Source: Bacteroidia bacterium (GTDB lineage: Bacteria > Bacteroidota > Bacteroidia > Bacteroidales > Azobacteroidaceae). Taken from it: a DNA stretch of 21,881 bases. Shown in pieces: positions 1 through 6,703 of the stretch. The notes beneath the pieces were generated by a model. That model saw only the letters and a program-made list of their open reading frames with translations, was not told the DNA's origin and did not search any database. The number at the start of each line of letters is the position of its first letter. The stretch's first letter is position 1. Both the position numbers and the translations under genes were made by a program. The DNA is taken from the NCBI GenBank assembly GCA_025999935.1, contig BNXY01000043.1:1-21881 (forward strand), written 5' to 3'.

Positions 1-65
1 CATTGAAGAATAACCAACCGATGATTATGGATGTTTTCCCTTTCTCTACTGAAAAAGAAAAATAA
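1..65 (+). CDS. C-terminal end of a gene cut by the window edge, probably DUF4494 family
   Basis: An open frame enters from the left edge and stops at TAA 63-65. Its last residues read LKNNQPMIMDVFPFSTEKEK. The MDVFP(F/Y) tail resembles, from memory, the end of the small uncharacterised DUF4494 proteins of Bacteroidales, which commonly sit just upstream of yggS. That family assignment is inference from about 20 residues and gene order. The stop lies 8 nt before the yggS start, so the two are probably cotranscribed. No function is known. Confidence 0.5.
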   Translation, partial: LKNNQPMIMDVFPFSTEKEK

Positions 66-73
66 AAGCCCGA

Positions 74-736
74 ATGAACATTGCCAAGAATCTCTTGCAG
101 ATTAAAACAGAATTACCGGAAACGGTTCGCCTGCTGGCCGTTTCAAAGTTGCAACCCGAATCAAGGATATGGGCGGCTTATCACAAAGGCCAACGCATTT
201 TCGGAGAAAGCCGCGCACAGGAATTACTTCCCAAACATGCAAATTTACCCAAAGATATTGAATGGCATTTTGTCGGGCATTTGCAGATAAATAAACTCAA
301 ACAGATTGCTCCGTTTATTGATACGATTCAAAGTATCGACAGCCTGAAATTGTTGGAAACCGCAGACCGGGCAGCTGGAAAATTCAACCGAAAAATAAAC
401 GTTTTGCTTCAAGTTCATATTGCGCAGGAGGAAACTAAATTCGGATTCTCTTTCGATGAAATTGAAGATTTTTTCAAAAGCGGTTTATTTCTTTCATTCG
501 AAAATCTTACTTTTTCCGGCTTGATGGGAATGGCTACTTTAACGGATGACAGGGAACAAATACGGAAAGAATTTAACAGTTTGGCTGTTTTGTTTCAAAA
601 AATAAAAGCGGATTATTTTGCATGGAATGACACTTTTAAAGAATTATCCATGGGTATGAGCGGCGATTATCCGATTGCCGTTGAAGAAGGGTGCACGATG
701 GTACGAATTGGGAGTAAAATATTTGGGGCACGTTAA
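74..736 (+). CDS. yggS: YggS/PLPBP-family pyridoxal phosphate homeostasis protein
   Basis: A cytoplasmic protein of 220 residues that binds pyridoxal 5'-phosphate and buffers vitamin B6 and some amino-acid pools; the family has no established catalytic activity. It has the alanine-racemase-like N-terminal barrel. AVSK at residues 22-25 supplies the expected PLP-binding lysine (K25). FGESRAQE matches the family FGENYVQE motif, followed by WHFVGHLQINK, GLMGMA and the C-terminal run LSMGMSGDYPIAVEEG and RIGSKIFG. Length is normal for the short bacterial form. The start is the first ATG after the upstream stop, only 8 nt away, with no promoter seen between, so it probably shares a transcript with the partial upstream gene. 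Confidence 0.95.
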   Translation: MNIAKNLLQIKTELPETVRLLAVSKLQPESRIWAAYHKGQRIFGESRAQELLPKHANLPKDIEWHFVGHLQINKLKQIAPFIDTIQSIDSLKLLETADRAAGKFNRKINVLLQVHIAQEETKFGFSFDEIEDFFKSGLFLSFENLTFSGLMGMATLTDDREQIRKEFNSLAVLFQKIKADYFAWNDTFKELSMGMSGDYPIAVEEGCTMVRIGSKIFGAR

Positions 737-774
737 AAAAACAAAATTAATTAGCTATTATCTTTTAAAATTTA

Positions 775-782
775 TAGCTTTG
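775..782 (+). promoter_or_regulatory. Bacteroidetes-type -7 promoter element TAGCTTTG
   Basis: TAGCTTTG matches the Bacteroidetes primary sigma factor consensus TAnnTTTG exactly and lies 24 nt before the ATG at 807. No good TTTG -33 element was found at the usual spacing. Its position inside the longer open frame beginning at 675 argues that translation of the next gene starts at 807. Confidence 0.5.
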
Positions 783-806
783 CGCTGTAATAATAATTCA
801 ATCTCT

Positions 807-1781
807 ATGGAAAATCTCTTTGAGACAAGTTTTGCAGGTTTAAATCTGAAAAATCCGATAATTATAGCCAGTTCAGGTTTGACGAATACAGCAGAAAAAA
901 ACAAAGAACTTGAAAAAGCCGGAGTAGGCGCCGTCATTCTGAGGTCTTTGTTTGAGGAGCAAATAGAAATACAAACCGATACTGATTTTCAGGCATTTTG
1001 TCCGAAAGAGGATGAACTTATTTGGGATTCTTTAAAAAGTTTGCAAATTGCCGATTATTTGAATTTGATACAGGAATCAAAAAAACTATGCCATATTCCA
1101 ATTATAGCAAGCATCAATTGTTACCGGGAAGATTGTTGGATTGACTTTGTCCGCCAGATTGAAATGGCCGGTGCGGATGCGATAGAATTGAATATTTTTG
1201 CCTTGAATACGGAAAATACCGGCGAAGATTCTTTGGAAAATATTTATCTGCGGATTACCAAGCGGGTAAAAGAATTGGTTAATATTCCGGTTATTGTGAA
1301 AATGAGTAAATATTTCAGCCACATTGTGAATCTGGCAGCAAGTCTGCATGCAGTCGGAGCAGATGGCGTGGTATTGTTCAGCCGGTTTTATCAACCGGAT
1401 ATCGACATCAACAAATTACAGGTAAATTCGGGATATGTTTTCAGTTCACAATCGGATATCGGCGATACTTTGCGTTGGTCGTCTATTGTTTCCGGAAAAT
1501 TTCCGAAAATTTCTTTGGCTTCCTGTACCGGCATCCACGATTGGGAAGATATCGTCAAATGTATTATTTGCGGCGCATCGGCGGTTGAAATATGCAGTAC
1601 GGTTTATCAACATGGAAATGAGATTATTCCGGCTATGCAACGCAGCATGGAAGATTGGATGACCGGTATGAATTTCAAGTCTATCAATGATTTCAAAGGA
1701 AAATTGAATTATTCAAGTATGAAAGACCCTTCTTTATATGAGCGGGTACAATTTATCAAATATTTTGCCAACAGGGATTAA
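807..1781 (+). CDS. Dihydroorotate dehydrogenase-like FMN flavoprotein
   Basis: A 324-residue TIM-barrel protein of the dihydroorotate dehydrogenase superfamily. It begins with the class-1-like NLFETSFAGLNLKNPIIIASSGLT, has ELN at about 127-129 and VKMS with K165 where DHODs bind FMN, and GADGVVLF and GASAVEICS in the phosphate-binding half. The loop that in true PyrD reads N-x-S-C-P-N is IFALNTEN here, so the usual catalytic Cys/Ser is not visible. Activity as a pyrimidine enzyme is therefore doubtful, and a paralogue with another substrate is possible. The frame is open back to 675, but that extension overlaps yggS and contains the promoter element, so ATG 807 is preferred. The CPBP protease gene follows after 12 nt. 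Confidence 0.85.
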   Translation: MENLFETSFAGLNLKNPIIIASSGLTNTAEKNKELEKAGVGAVILRSLFEEQIEIQTDTDFQAFCPKEDELIWDSLKSLQIADYLNLIQESKKLCHIPIIASINCYREDCWIDFVRQIEMAGADAIELNIFALNTENTGEDSLENIYLRITKRVKELVNIPVIVKMSKYFSHIVNLAASLHAVGADGVVLFSRFYQPDIDINKLQVNSGYVFSSQSDIGDTLRWSSIVSGKFPKISLASCTGIHDWEDIVKCIICGASAVEICSTVYQHGNEIIPAMQRSMEDWMTGMNFKSINDFKGKLNYSSMKDPSLYERVQFIKYFANRD

Positions 1782-1793
1782 AAAAATAAAAAA

Positions 1794-2702
1794 ATGTTTT
1801 TGAAAGGCGCATTTAAAAATTCTTCTGTTTTTGTTCAGCTATTGATGCTTTTGGCTGTTAGCGTTTTTTGCTTGACGGCAAGTTCGATTATTATCCTGTT
1901 TCTTGTGGTTTTTAAAGTGGGAATTTCTCCTGAGGTAATCAACGAAATTGGGCAAAATCTGAATAATCAACCGGATTTAATGCGGGAAATGCAGTTTCTG
2001 CAAATATTGGGCATTTTTATTTTTCCGCCGATAATTTGCGCTTGGCTGTTCAGTGATAATTACAAAGAATACCTGCACATTGAGCATCCCATTCATTTGC
2101 CGGTGGTTGCTTGGACGTTTATCAGCATTGTAGTATTTGTTCCGTTTATCAATTTTACGAGTTATCTCAATCAACAAATGGTATTTCCGGAAGCCTTAAA
2201 AGGTTTGGAAATCTGGATGAAAGAAATGGAAGAGGCGATGGGCCGGCAATTGGAAGCCATGCTTTTCACTCACAACATCCGGGAAATTATTTTTAATATT
2301 CTGGTGGTTTGCGTATTTACCGGAATCGGCGAAGAATTTATGTTCAGGGGATTGTTGCAAACCATGTTTGGCCGGGCGCTTAAAAATCCGCACGTGCTTG
2401 TTTGGACGATTGCCATTTTGTTCAGCGCCATTCATTTCCAGTTTTACGGATTCCTTCCGCGCATGATTCTGGGCGCCTATCTGGGTTATCTGATGTATTA
2501 TACAAAGTCTATCTGGATTTCAGCATTCGCGCATTTTACGCATAATCTTTGCACGCTGTCTATTGTTTATGCTTTTCAGGATTCGCCGGAAAAGATGCAG
2601 CAGGCAGATACTATCGGCACTGGTTCAACCTGGTGGATAGCGGTCGCTTCGCTGGCTTTGTTCGCTTTTTGCTTTTTGCAGATAAAGAAACGGAGTTTGT
2701 AG
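1794..2702 (+). CDS. CPBP-family intramembrane glutamic endopeptidase (CAAX protease-like)
   Basis: A 302-residue integral membrane protein with about seven to eight hydrophobic segments. The C-terminal Rce1-like (ABI/CPBP) domain is complete: EE-xxx-R at E180, E181 and R185 (GEEFMFRG), FSAIH with H214, and AHFTHN with H247, H250 and N251. The family includes Rce1 prenyl-protein protease and bacterial proteins implicated in membrane proteolysis and bacteriocin self-immunity; the bacterial substrate is unknown. It lies 12 nt after the DHOD-like gene with no separate promoter seen, so it is likely the last gene of that unit. It converges on lptB across an 83-nt gap in which I see no clear terminator. 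Confidence 0.9.
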   Translation: MFLKGAFKNSSVFVQLLMLLAVSVFCLTASSIIILFLVVFKVGISPEVINEIGQNLNNQPDLMREMQFLQILGIFIFPPIICAWLFSDNYKEYLHIEHPIHLPVVAWTFISIVVFVPFINFTSYLNQQMVFPEALKGLEIWMKEMEEAMGRQLEAMLFTHNIREIIFNILVVCVFTGIGEEFMFRGLLQTMFGRALKNPHVLVWTIAILFSAIHFQFYGFLPRMILGAYLGYLMYYTKSIWISAFAHFTHNLCTLSIVYAFQDSPEKMQQADTIGTGSTWWIAVASLALFAFCFLQIKKRSL

Positions 2703-2785
2703 AATTGAAATTCTTCTATTTGTTGAGATGGGTAAGATTTACGCAGATATGGAAAAATATAAACATACAGAATTGACAAACAAAA

Positions 2786-3529
2786 TCACAAAACCTTCCG
2801 TCTTAATTCAAAATCCCGTCCCAAATATTTTTCACGGACAATGGGGTTTTCGGCCAATTCCTCTGCAATTCCCTGAAACAGAACTTTTCCTTCAAACAGA
2901 AGATAGGCGCGGTCGGTAATGCTCAACGTTTCATGCACGTTGTGGTCGGTAATCAGGATGCCGATATTTTTATGTTTCAGTTCTCCGACAATCTGTTGAA
3001 TATCCTGCACGGCAATCGGGTCGATACCGGCGAAAGGCTCATCCAACATAATGAATTTCGGGTCAATGGCCAAGCACCGGGCAATTTCCACCCGGCGGCG
3101 TTCTCCACCCGATAGCTGGTCGCCCAGGTTTTTCCGCACTTTTTGAAGACCAAACTCCGTTATCAGGCTTTCTAATTTTTCTTTTTGATATTCCACCGGA
3201 TGATTCGTCATCTCCAGAACCGACCGGATATTATCTTCCACCGACAATTTGCGGAAAATAGAAGCTTCCTGCGCCAGATAACCGATGCCGTTTTGGGCGC
3301 GCTTGTAAACCGGAAATTTGGTTATATCCATATCTCCCAAAAAAATCTTCCCTTTGTTGGGAGTTACCAAGCCCACCGTCATATAAAAAGTAGTCGTTTT
3401 CCCGGCGCCGTTAGGCCCCAGTAAACCAACGATTTCTCCCTGCTTTACATCAATCGAAACATGGTTGACCACCGTGCGGTTTCTGTACCTTTTTACCAAA
3501 TCTTCCGTGCGAAGAATCATTTGTTCCAT
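2786..3529 (-). CDS. lptB: Lipopolysaccharide export system ATP-binding protein LptB
   Basis: A 247-residue cytoplasmic ABC ATPase that powers extraction of LPS from the inner membrane by LptFGC. Walker A is GPNGAGKTT (38-46), the Q-loop glutamine is in YLAQEAS (Q87), the signature is LSGGERRR (from 139), Walker B is [13 protein letters not shown] (from 159), and the switch histidine is in [10 protein letters not shown]. The [17 protein letters not shown] stretch and FAGIDPIAV are typical of LptB and distinguish it from LivG-type relatives. The MEQ start is used; a second ATG three codons on is possible. The permease genes lptF and lptG are not in the window. It is divergent from mlaE. Confidence 0.96.
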   Translation of the reverse strand: MEQMILRTEDLVKRYRNRTVVNHVSIDVKQGEIVGLLGPNGAGKTTTFYMTVGLVTPNKGKIFLGDMDITKFPVYKRAQNGIGYLAQEASIFRKLSVEDNIRSVLEMTNHPVEYQKEKLESLITEFGLQKVRKNLGDQLSGGERRRVEIARCLAIDPKFIMLDEPFAGIDPIAVQDIQQIVGELKHKNIGILITDHNVHETLSITDRAYLLFEGKVLFQGIAEELAENPIVREKYLGRDFELRRKVL

Positions 3530-3552
3530 AGACTTTATCTGTAATTTTAGTA

Positions 3553-3560
3553 CAAAAGTA
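3553..3560 (-). promoter_or_regulatory. -7 promoter element for lptB
   Basis: Read on the minus strand this is TACTTTTG, an exact TAnnTTTG match, ending 23 nt before the lptB start codon. No clear -33 TTTG is visible at the usual distance. It lies only 12 nt from the oppositely oriented element for mlaE. Confidence 0.55.
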
Positions 3561-3572
3561 GTAAAAAATCAT

Positions 3573-3580
3573 TACATTTG
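3573..3580 (+). promoter_or_regulatory. -7 promoter element for the mlaE-mlaF-nucleotidase-GH3 unit
   Basis: TACATTTG matches TAnnTTTG exactly and lies 35 nt before the mlaE ATG. A weak TTTTAG at 3545-3550 could act as the -33 element. It is the only promoter-like signal I found for the five overlapping genes down to 9678. Confidence 0.55.
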
Positions 3581-3615
3581 CAGATGAATTTGCAATTCAA
3601 CCAAATTTAGAATAA

Positions 3616-4359
3616 ATGAAGACGTTACAAAAATTCGGACAATACGTTATTTTGATGCTTCGGGCGTTGACCGTTCCGGAGCGTTGGAATATATTTTTCA
3701 AACAGACCATGAAAGAAATATACAAATTAGGTGTCGATTCTATTGGGATTGTGATATTTATCTCCCTGTTTATAGGCGCAGTATTAACCATTCAGGTTTC
3801 TCTGAATATACAATCTCCGCTTATCCCTGATTTTACGGTGGGATATATTACGCGGGAAGTGATTCTATTGGAATTTTCTTCTACCATCATGTGTTTGATT
3901 CTGGCCGGGAAAGTAGGTTCAAATATCGCATCCGAATTAGGCACCATGCGGGTTACCGAGCAAATCGACGCATTGGATATCATGGGTGTCAATTCTGCTA
4001 ATTATTTAATATTGCCAAAGTTGGTAGCATTCATCATTTTTATTCCGGTATTAGTCATATTCAGTATGTTTTCAGGAATCATAGGCGGTTATATCATTGC
4101 GTTTGCGACAGATATGATAACCGTAGCAAAATATGAATTTGGAATTCAATATTGGTTTGTTCCTTTTTATATCGGATATTCTATCGTGAAATCCATGATA
4201 TTTGCATTTATTATCGCCTCTATATCTTCTTATTATGGATATTATGTGAAAGGAGGCGCTTTGCAGGTCGGGAAAGCGAGTACAGATTCGGTAGTGATGA
4301 GCAGTGTGTTGATTTTGGCTTTCGATCTGATTATAACCCATTTAATGCTCACGAAATGA
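3616..4359 (+). CDS. mlaE: MlaE-family phospholipid ABC transporter permease
   Basis: A 247-residue inner-membrane permease of the MlaE/YrbE family, which moves phospholipids between the inner and outer membranes of Gram-negative cells. After an amphipathic N-terminus it has about five hydrophobic helices, including SIGIVIFISLFIGAVLTIQV. The conserved cytoplasmic coupling region GKVGSNIASELGTMRVTEQIDAL is present (family pattern G-x-AELG-TM-VTEQIDAL), followed by MGVNSANYLILPKLVA. Its stop codon overlaps the mlaF start (ATGA), indicating translational coupling. The substrate-binding MlaD and the other Mla components are not encoded next to it. Confidence 0.95.
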   Translation: MKTLQKFGQYVILMLRALTVPERWNIFFKQTMKEIYKLGVDSIGIVIFISLFIGAVLTIQVSLNIQSPLIPDFTVGYITREVILLEFSSTIMCLILAGKVGSNIASELGTMRVTEQIDALDIMGVNSANYLILPKLVAFIIFIPVLVIFSMFSGIIGGYIIAFATDMITVAKYEFGIQYWFVPFYIGYSIVKSMIFAFIIASISSYYGYYVKGGALQVGKASTDSVVMSSVLILAFDLIITHLMLTK

Positions 4360-5129
4360 TAGAAGTAAAACATATATGCAAGTCGTTTGAAGAAAAGGAC
4401 GTTTTGAGAGATATTTCAACGGTTTTCGATAAAGGCAAAACAAATTTGATTATCGGCCGAAGCGGTTCGGGCAAAACGGTTTTGATGAAAACCCTGATTG
4501 GATTGATACGCCCCAGTTCCGGAGAAATCCTTTACGACGAAAGGAAACTGACCGCCATGCGCAAGCCGGAATTGAAAATGCTCCGCCGTGAAATGGGCAT
4601 GTTGTTCCAAGGTTCAGCTTTGTTTGACTCCATGACGGTTTTGGAAAATGTGATGTTTCCGCTGGACATGTTTACCCATGAAAGTTGGAAAGAACGGGAG
4701 AAAAGGGCTAAATTCTGTTTGGAACGGGTCAACCTGACTGATGCCAACGATATGTATCCGGGGGAAATCAGCGGCGGAATGATGAAAAGGGTAGCCATTG
4801 CCCGCTCCATCGCTTTGAATCCCAAATACCTTTTTTGCGATGAGCCTAATTCGGGATTAGACCCGAAAACCGCTTTGCTGATTGACGATTTAATTCACGA
4901 TATTACCAAGGAATACAATATGACTACGGTAATCAATACGCACGATATGAACTCCGTAATGAATATCGGAGAAAAAATCATATTTATTTTCGAAGGAGAA
5001 AAAGCATGGGAAGGAACCAAAGATGAAATCATGACATCCACCAACGAGAAATTGAATGATTTTGTATTTGCTTCCGATTTATTTAAAAAAGTAAAAAAAA
5101 TAGAAAATTGGGTCAATGAAGAAGGTTAA
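4356..5129 (+). CDS. mlaF: MlaF-family phospholipid ABC transporter ATPase
   Basis: A 257-residue ABC ATPase partner of MlaE. Walker A is GRSGSGKT (34-41), the Q-loop is in MLFQGSALFDSMTV (Q85), the signature is ISGGMMKRVAIAR (from 138), and Walker B is YLFCDEPNSGLDP (158 onward). FQGSALFDSMTVLENV and SGGMMKR are characteristic of the MlaF/Ttg2A group. The frame is open upstream to 4152, but that part runs inside mlaE in another frame; the ATG at 4356 gives the usual start and the classic ATGA overlap. The next gene begins 14 nt before this one ends. Confidence 0.95.
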   Translation: MIEVKHICKSFEEKDVLRDISTVFDKGKTNLIIGRSGSGKTVLMKTLIGLIRPSSGEILYDERKLTAMRKPELKMLRREMGMLFQGSALFDSMTVLENVMFPLDMFTHESWKEREKRAKFCLERVNLTDANDMYPGEISGGMMKRVAIARSIALNPKYLFCDEPNSGLDPKTALLIDDLIHDITKEYNMTTVINTHDMNSVMNIGEKIIFIFEGEKAWEGTKDEIMTSTNEKLNDFVFASDLFKKVKKIENWVNEEG

Positions 5130-5874
5130 TTTGTTTGTATCGCTTTGTATTTTGGTTATATGCTTAACCGCTTGTGCTAAAAAACACTATGCGACGAAAA
5201 GCATTGAGGTAAGCCGGATAGAAATGAACAGTAACCGGGATGACAAAGCCTCTCCGGAAATGCTTGCGCTGGTCAATTCCTACAAGACGAGATTGAGCGC
5301 AGAAATGAATGTGGAAGTTGGGAAAGCAGCCCAAACCTTGCCAAAAGGTTTTCCGCAAAGTTTGTTGACGAATTTCACAGCCGACGCCATGCAGGATTAT
5401 GTATCCGCATCGCAGGGACCGGTTGATTTTGCGGTAATAAACAATGGCGGACTTCGCACAATTCTCAATGAGGGAACCGTTACCATCGGTAATTTGTATG
5501 AGATTTATGCTTTTGAAAACCGGTTGGTATTACTTGAATTACCGGGAAAAGCCGTCAAAGAATTTTTCGATTTCATAGCGTTTCATGGCGGAGAAGGTTT
5601 GTCGAAAGGCGTAGAATTAATTGCCAAAAAAAAGGAATTACAATCTCTGAAAATTGGCGGACAGCCCGTGGATGAAAACAAAACGTACCGGATAGTGACC
5701 GTCGATTATCTGGCGGAAGGCAACAGTGGAATGACTGCTTTGACACAAGCCGTCAAATACACCGATTTAAATATTACGCTTCGCGATGCGATGATTGAAC
5801 AGGTAAAGAAATTAACAACCGAAAATAAATTAATCGATGCAAAACCGGATAATAGAATTAAAATTGAGGAGTAA
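5116..5874 (+). CDS. Lipoprotein with 5'-nucleotidase C-terminal domain
   Basis: A 252-residue protein with a lipoprotein signal peptide ending in LTAC (C20). The residues after Cys (AKKHYATKS) carry no acidic pair, so it probably lacks the Bacteroidetes surface-export signal and stays facing the periplasm (inference). The rest matches the UshA-type 5'-nucleotidase C-terminal domain (5_nucleotid_C), which binds the nucleotide base: DFAVINNGGLRT, GTVTIGNLYEIYAFENRLV, GGEGLSKGV, and TYRIVTVDYLAEGNSGM near the end. It contains no metal centre, so it cannot hydrolyse nucleotides alone. The catalytic half is the next gene, whose start lies inside this one. Confidence 0.9.
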   Translation: MKKVNLFVSLCILVICLTACAKKHYATKSIEVSRIEMNSNRDDKASPEMLALVNSYKTRLSAEMNVEVGKAAQTLPKGFPQSLLTNFTADAMQDYVSASQGPVDFAVINNGGLRTILNEGTVTIGNLYEIYAFENRLVLLELPGKAVKEFFDFIAFHGGEGLSKGVELIAKKKELQSLKIGGQPVDENKTYRIVTVDYLAEGNSGMTALTQAVKYTDLNITLRDAMIEQVKKLTTENKLIDAKPDNRIKIEE

Positions 5875-6703
5875 GTTATTATTCATTTTACTTGCATTTC
5901 CTCTCCTGCTCGCGGCTCAGGATAAATCGCTCGTGGTGCTTCATCTCAACGATACCCACAGCCGCATTGAACCTTTTCCGGAAAACGATTCCCGGAATCC
6001 CGACAAAGGCGGCGTTATCCGTCAGGAAGCCTATATGGAAGAAGTTCGCAGAGAAAATAAAAACGTACTGCTTTTCCACAGCGGCGATTTCGTACAGGGA
6101 ACCCCTTATTTCAACTTGTTTGGCGGCGAAGCTGAAATGGCGGTTGCCAATTTCATGAAAGTGGATGCCGCTTGTCTGGGCAACCATGAATTTGACAATG
6201 GATTGGCGTTTTTGGCCAATCTGCTTCGTATGGCTAAGTTCCCTTTTTTAACTACGAACTTGGATTTTACGGGAACTCCGGTCGAAGGGCTGACCAAAGA
6301 ATATGCCATCCTCGAACGGGACGGTCTGAAAATAGGCCTTATCGGGCTGACCATAGACCCGGACAATTTGGTGGCAAAAAATAATTACGCCGGGATGAAA
6401 TACCTCGACCCCATTGAATCAGCCAATCGAGTAGCCGCCTTTTTGAAAGAAAAAGAAGCCTGCGATTTGATAATCTGCTTGTCGCACTTGGGTTATTATC
6501 CTTCCGAAAAACCGGTCGGCGATATTACCTTAGCGAAAGAAAGCCGCAATATTGATATTATTCTCGGAGGACATTCGCATACTTTTCTGCAACAGCCCGA
6601 CCGGCGTTTGAACCTTGACGGCAAAGAAGTGGTTATTAATCAGACGGGAGCTTACGGCATCTATGTCGGACGGTTGGATATTGTTTTAGAAGAAATGAAA
6701 TGA
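5837..6703 (+). CDS. Periplasmic metallophosphatase, 5'-nucleotidase N-terminal (catalytic) domain
   Basis: A 288-residue secreted calcineurin-like phosphoesterase. A signal peptide of about 27 residues ends in LLLAAQ. The dimetal site is complete: LNDTH (D39, H41), SGDFVQGTP (D84), GNHEFDNG (N116, H117), SHLG (H217) and GGHSHTF (H246, H248). This is the N-terminal half of UshA-type 5'-nucleotidase/2',3'-cyclic phosphodiesterase, and the protein ends where the base-binding C-terminal domain would begin. That domain is encoded by the preceding gene, with a 38-nt overlap. The two proteins probably work together on periplasmic nucleotides. A TTG start near 5864 is a weaker alternative. Its stop overlaps the next ATG by 4 nt. 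Confidence 0.92.
   Translation: MQNRIIELKLRSKLLFILLAFPLLLAAQDKSLVVLHLNDTHSRIEPFPENDSRNPDKGGVIRQEAYMEEVRRENKNVLLFHSGDFVQGTPYFNLFGGEAEMAVANFMKVDAACLGNHEFDNGLAFLANLLRMAKFPFLTTNLDFTGTPVEGLTKEYAILERDGLKIGLIGLTIDPDNLVAKNNYAGMKYLDPIESANRVAAFLKEKEACDLIICLSHLGYYPSEKPVGDITLAKESRNIDIILGGHSHTFLQQPDRRLNLDGKEVVINQTGAYGIYVGRLDIVLEEMK

Noticed and set aside
675..806. 44-codon N-terminal extension of the DHOD-like protein
   Set aside because: It overlaps yggS, contains the TAGCTTTG promoter element, and the family N-terminus begins at the ATG at 807.
2703..2785. Possible terminator between the CPBP protease gene and lptB
   Set aside because: I found no stem followed by a T tract in either direction; the convergent transcripts may overlap.
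3584..3610. Eight-codon leader frame MNLQFNQI before mlaE
   Set aside because: Its ATG falls at about the predicted transcription start, so it is unlikely to be translated.
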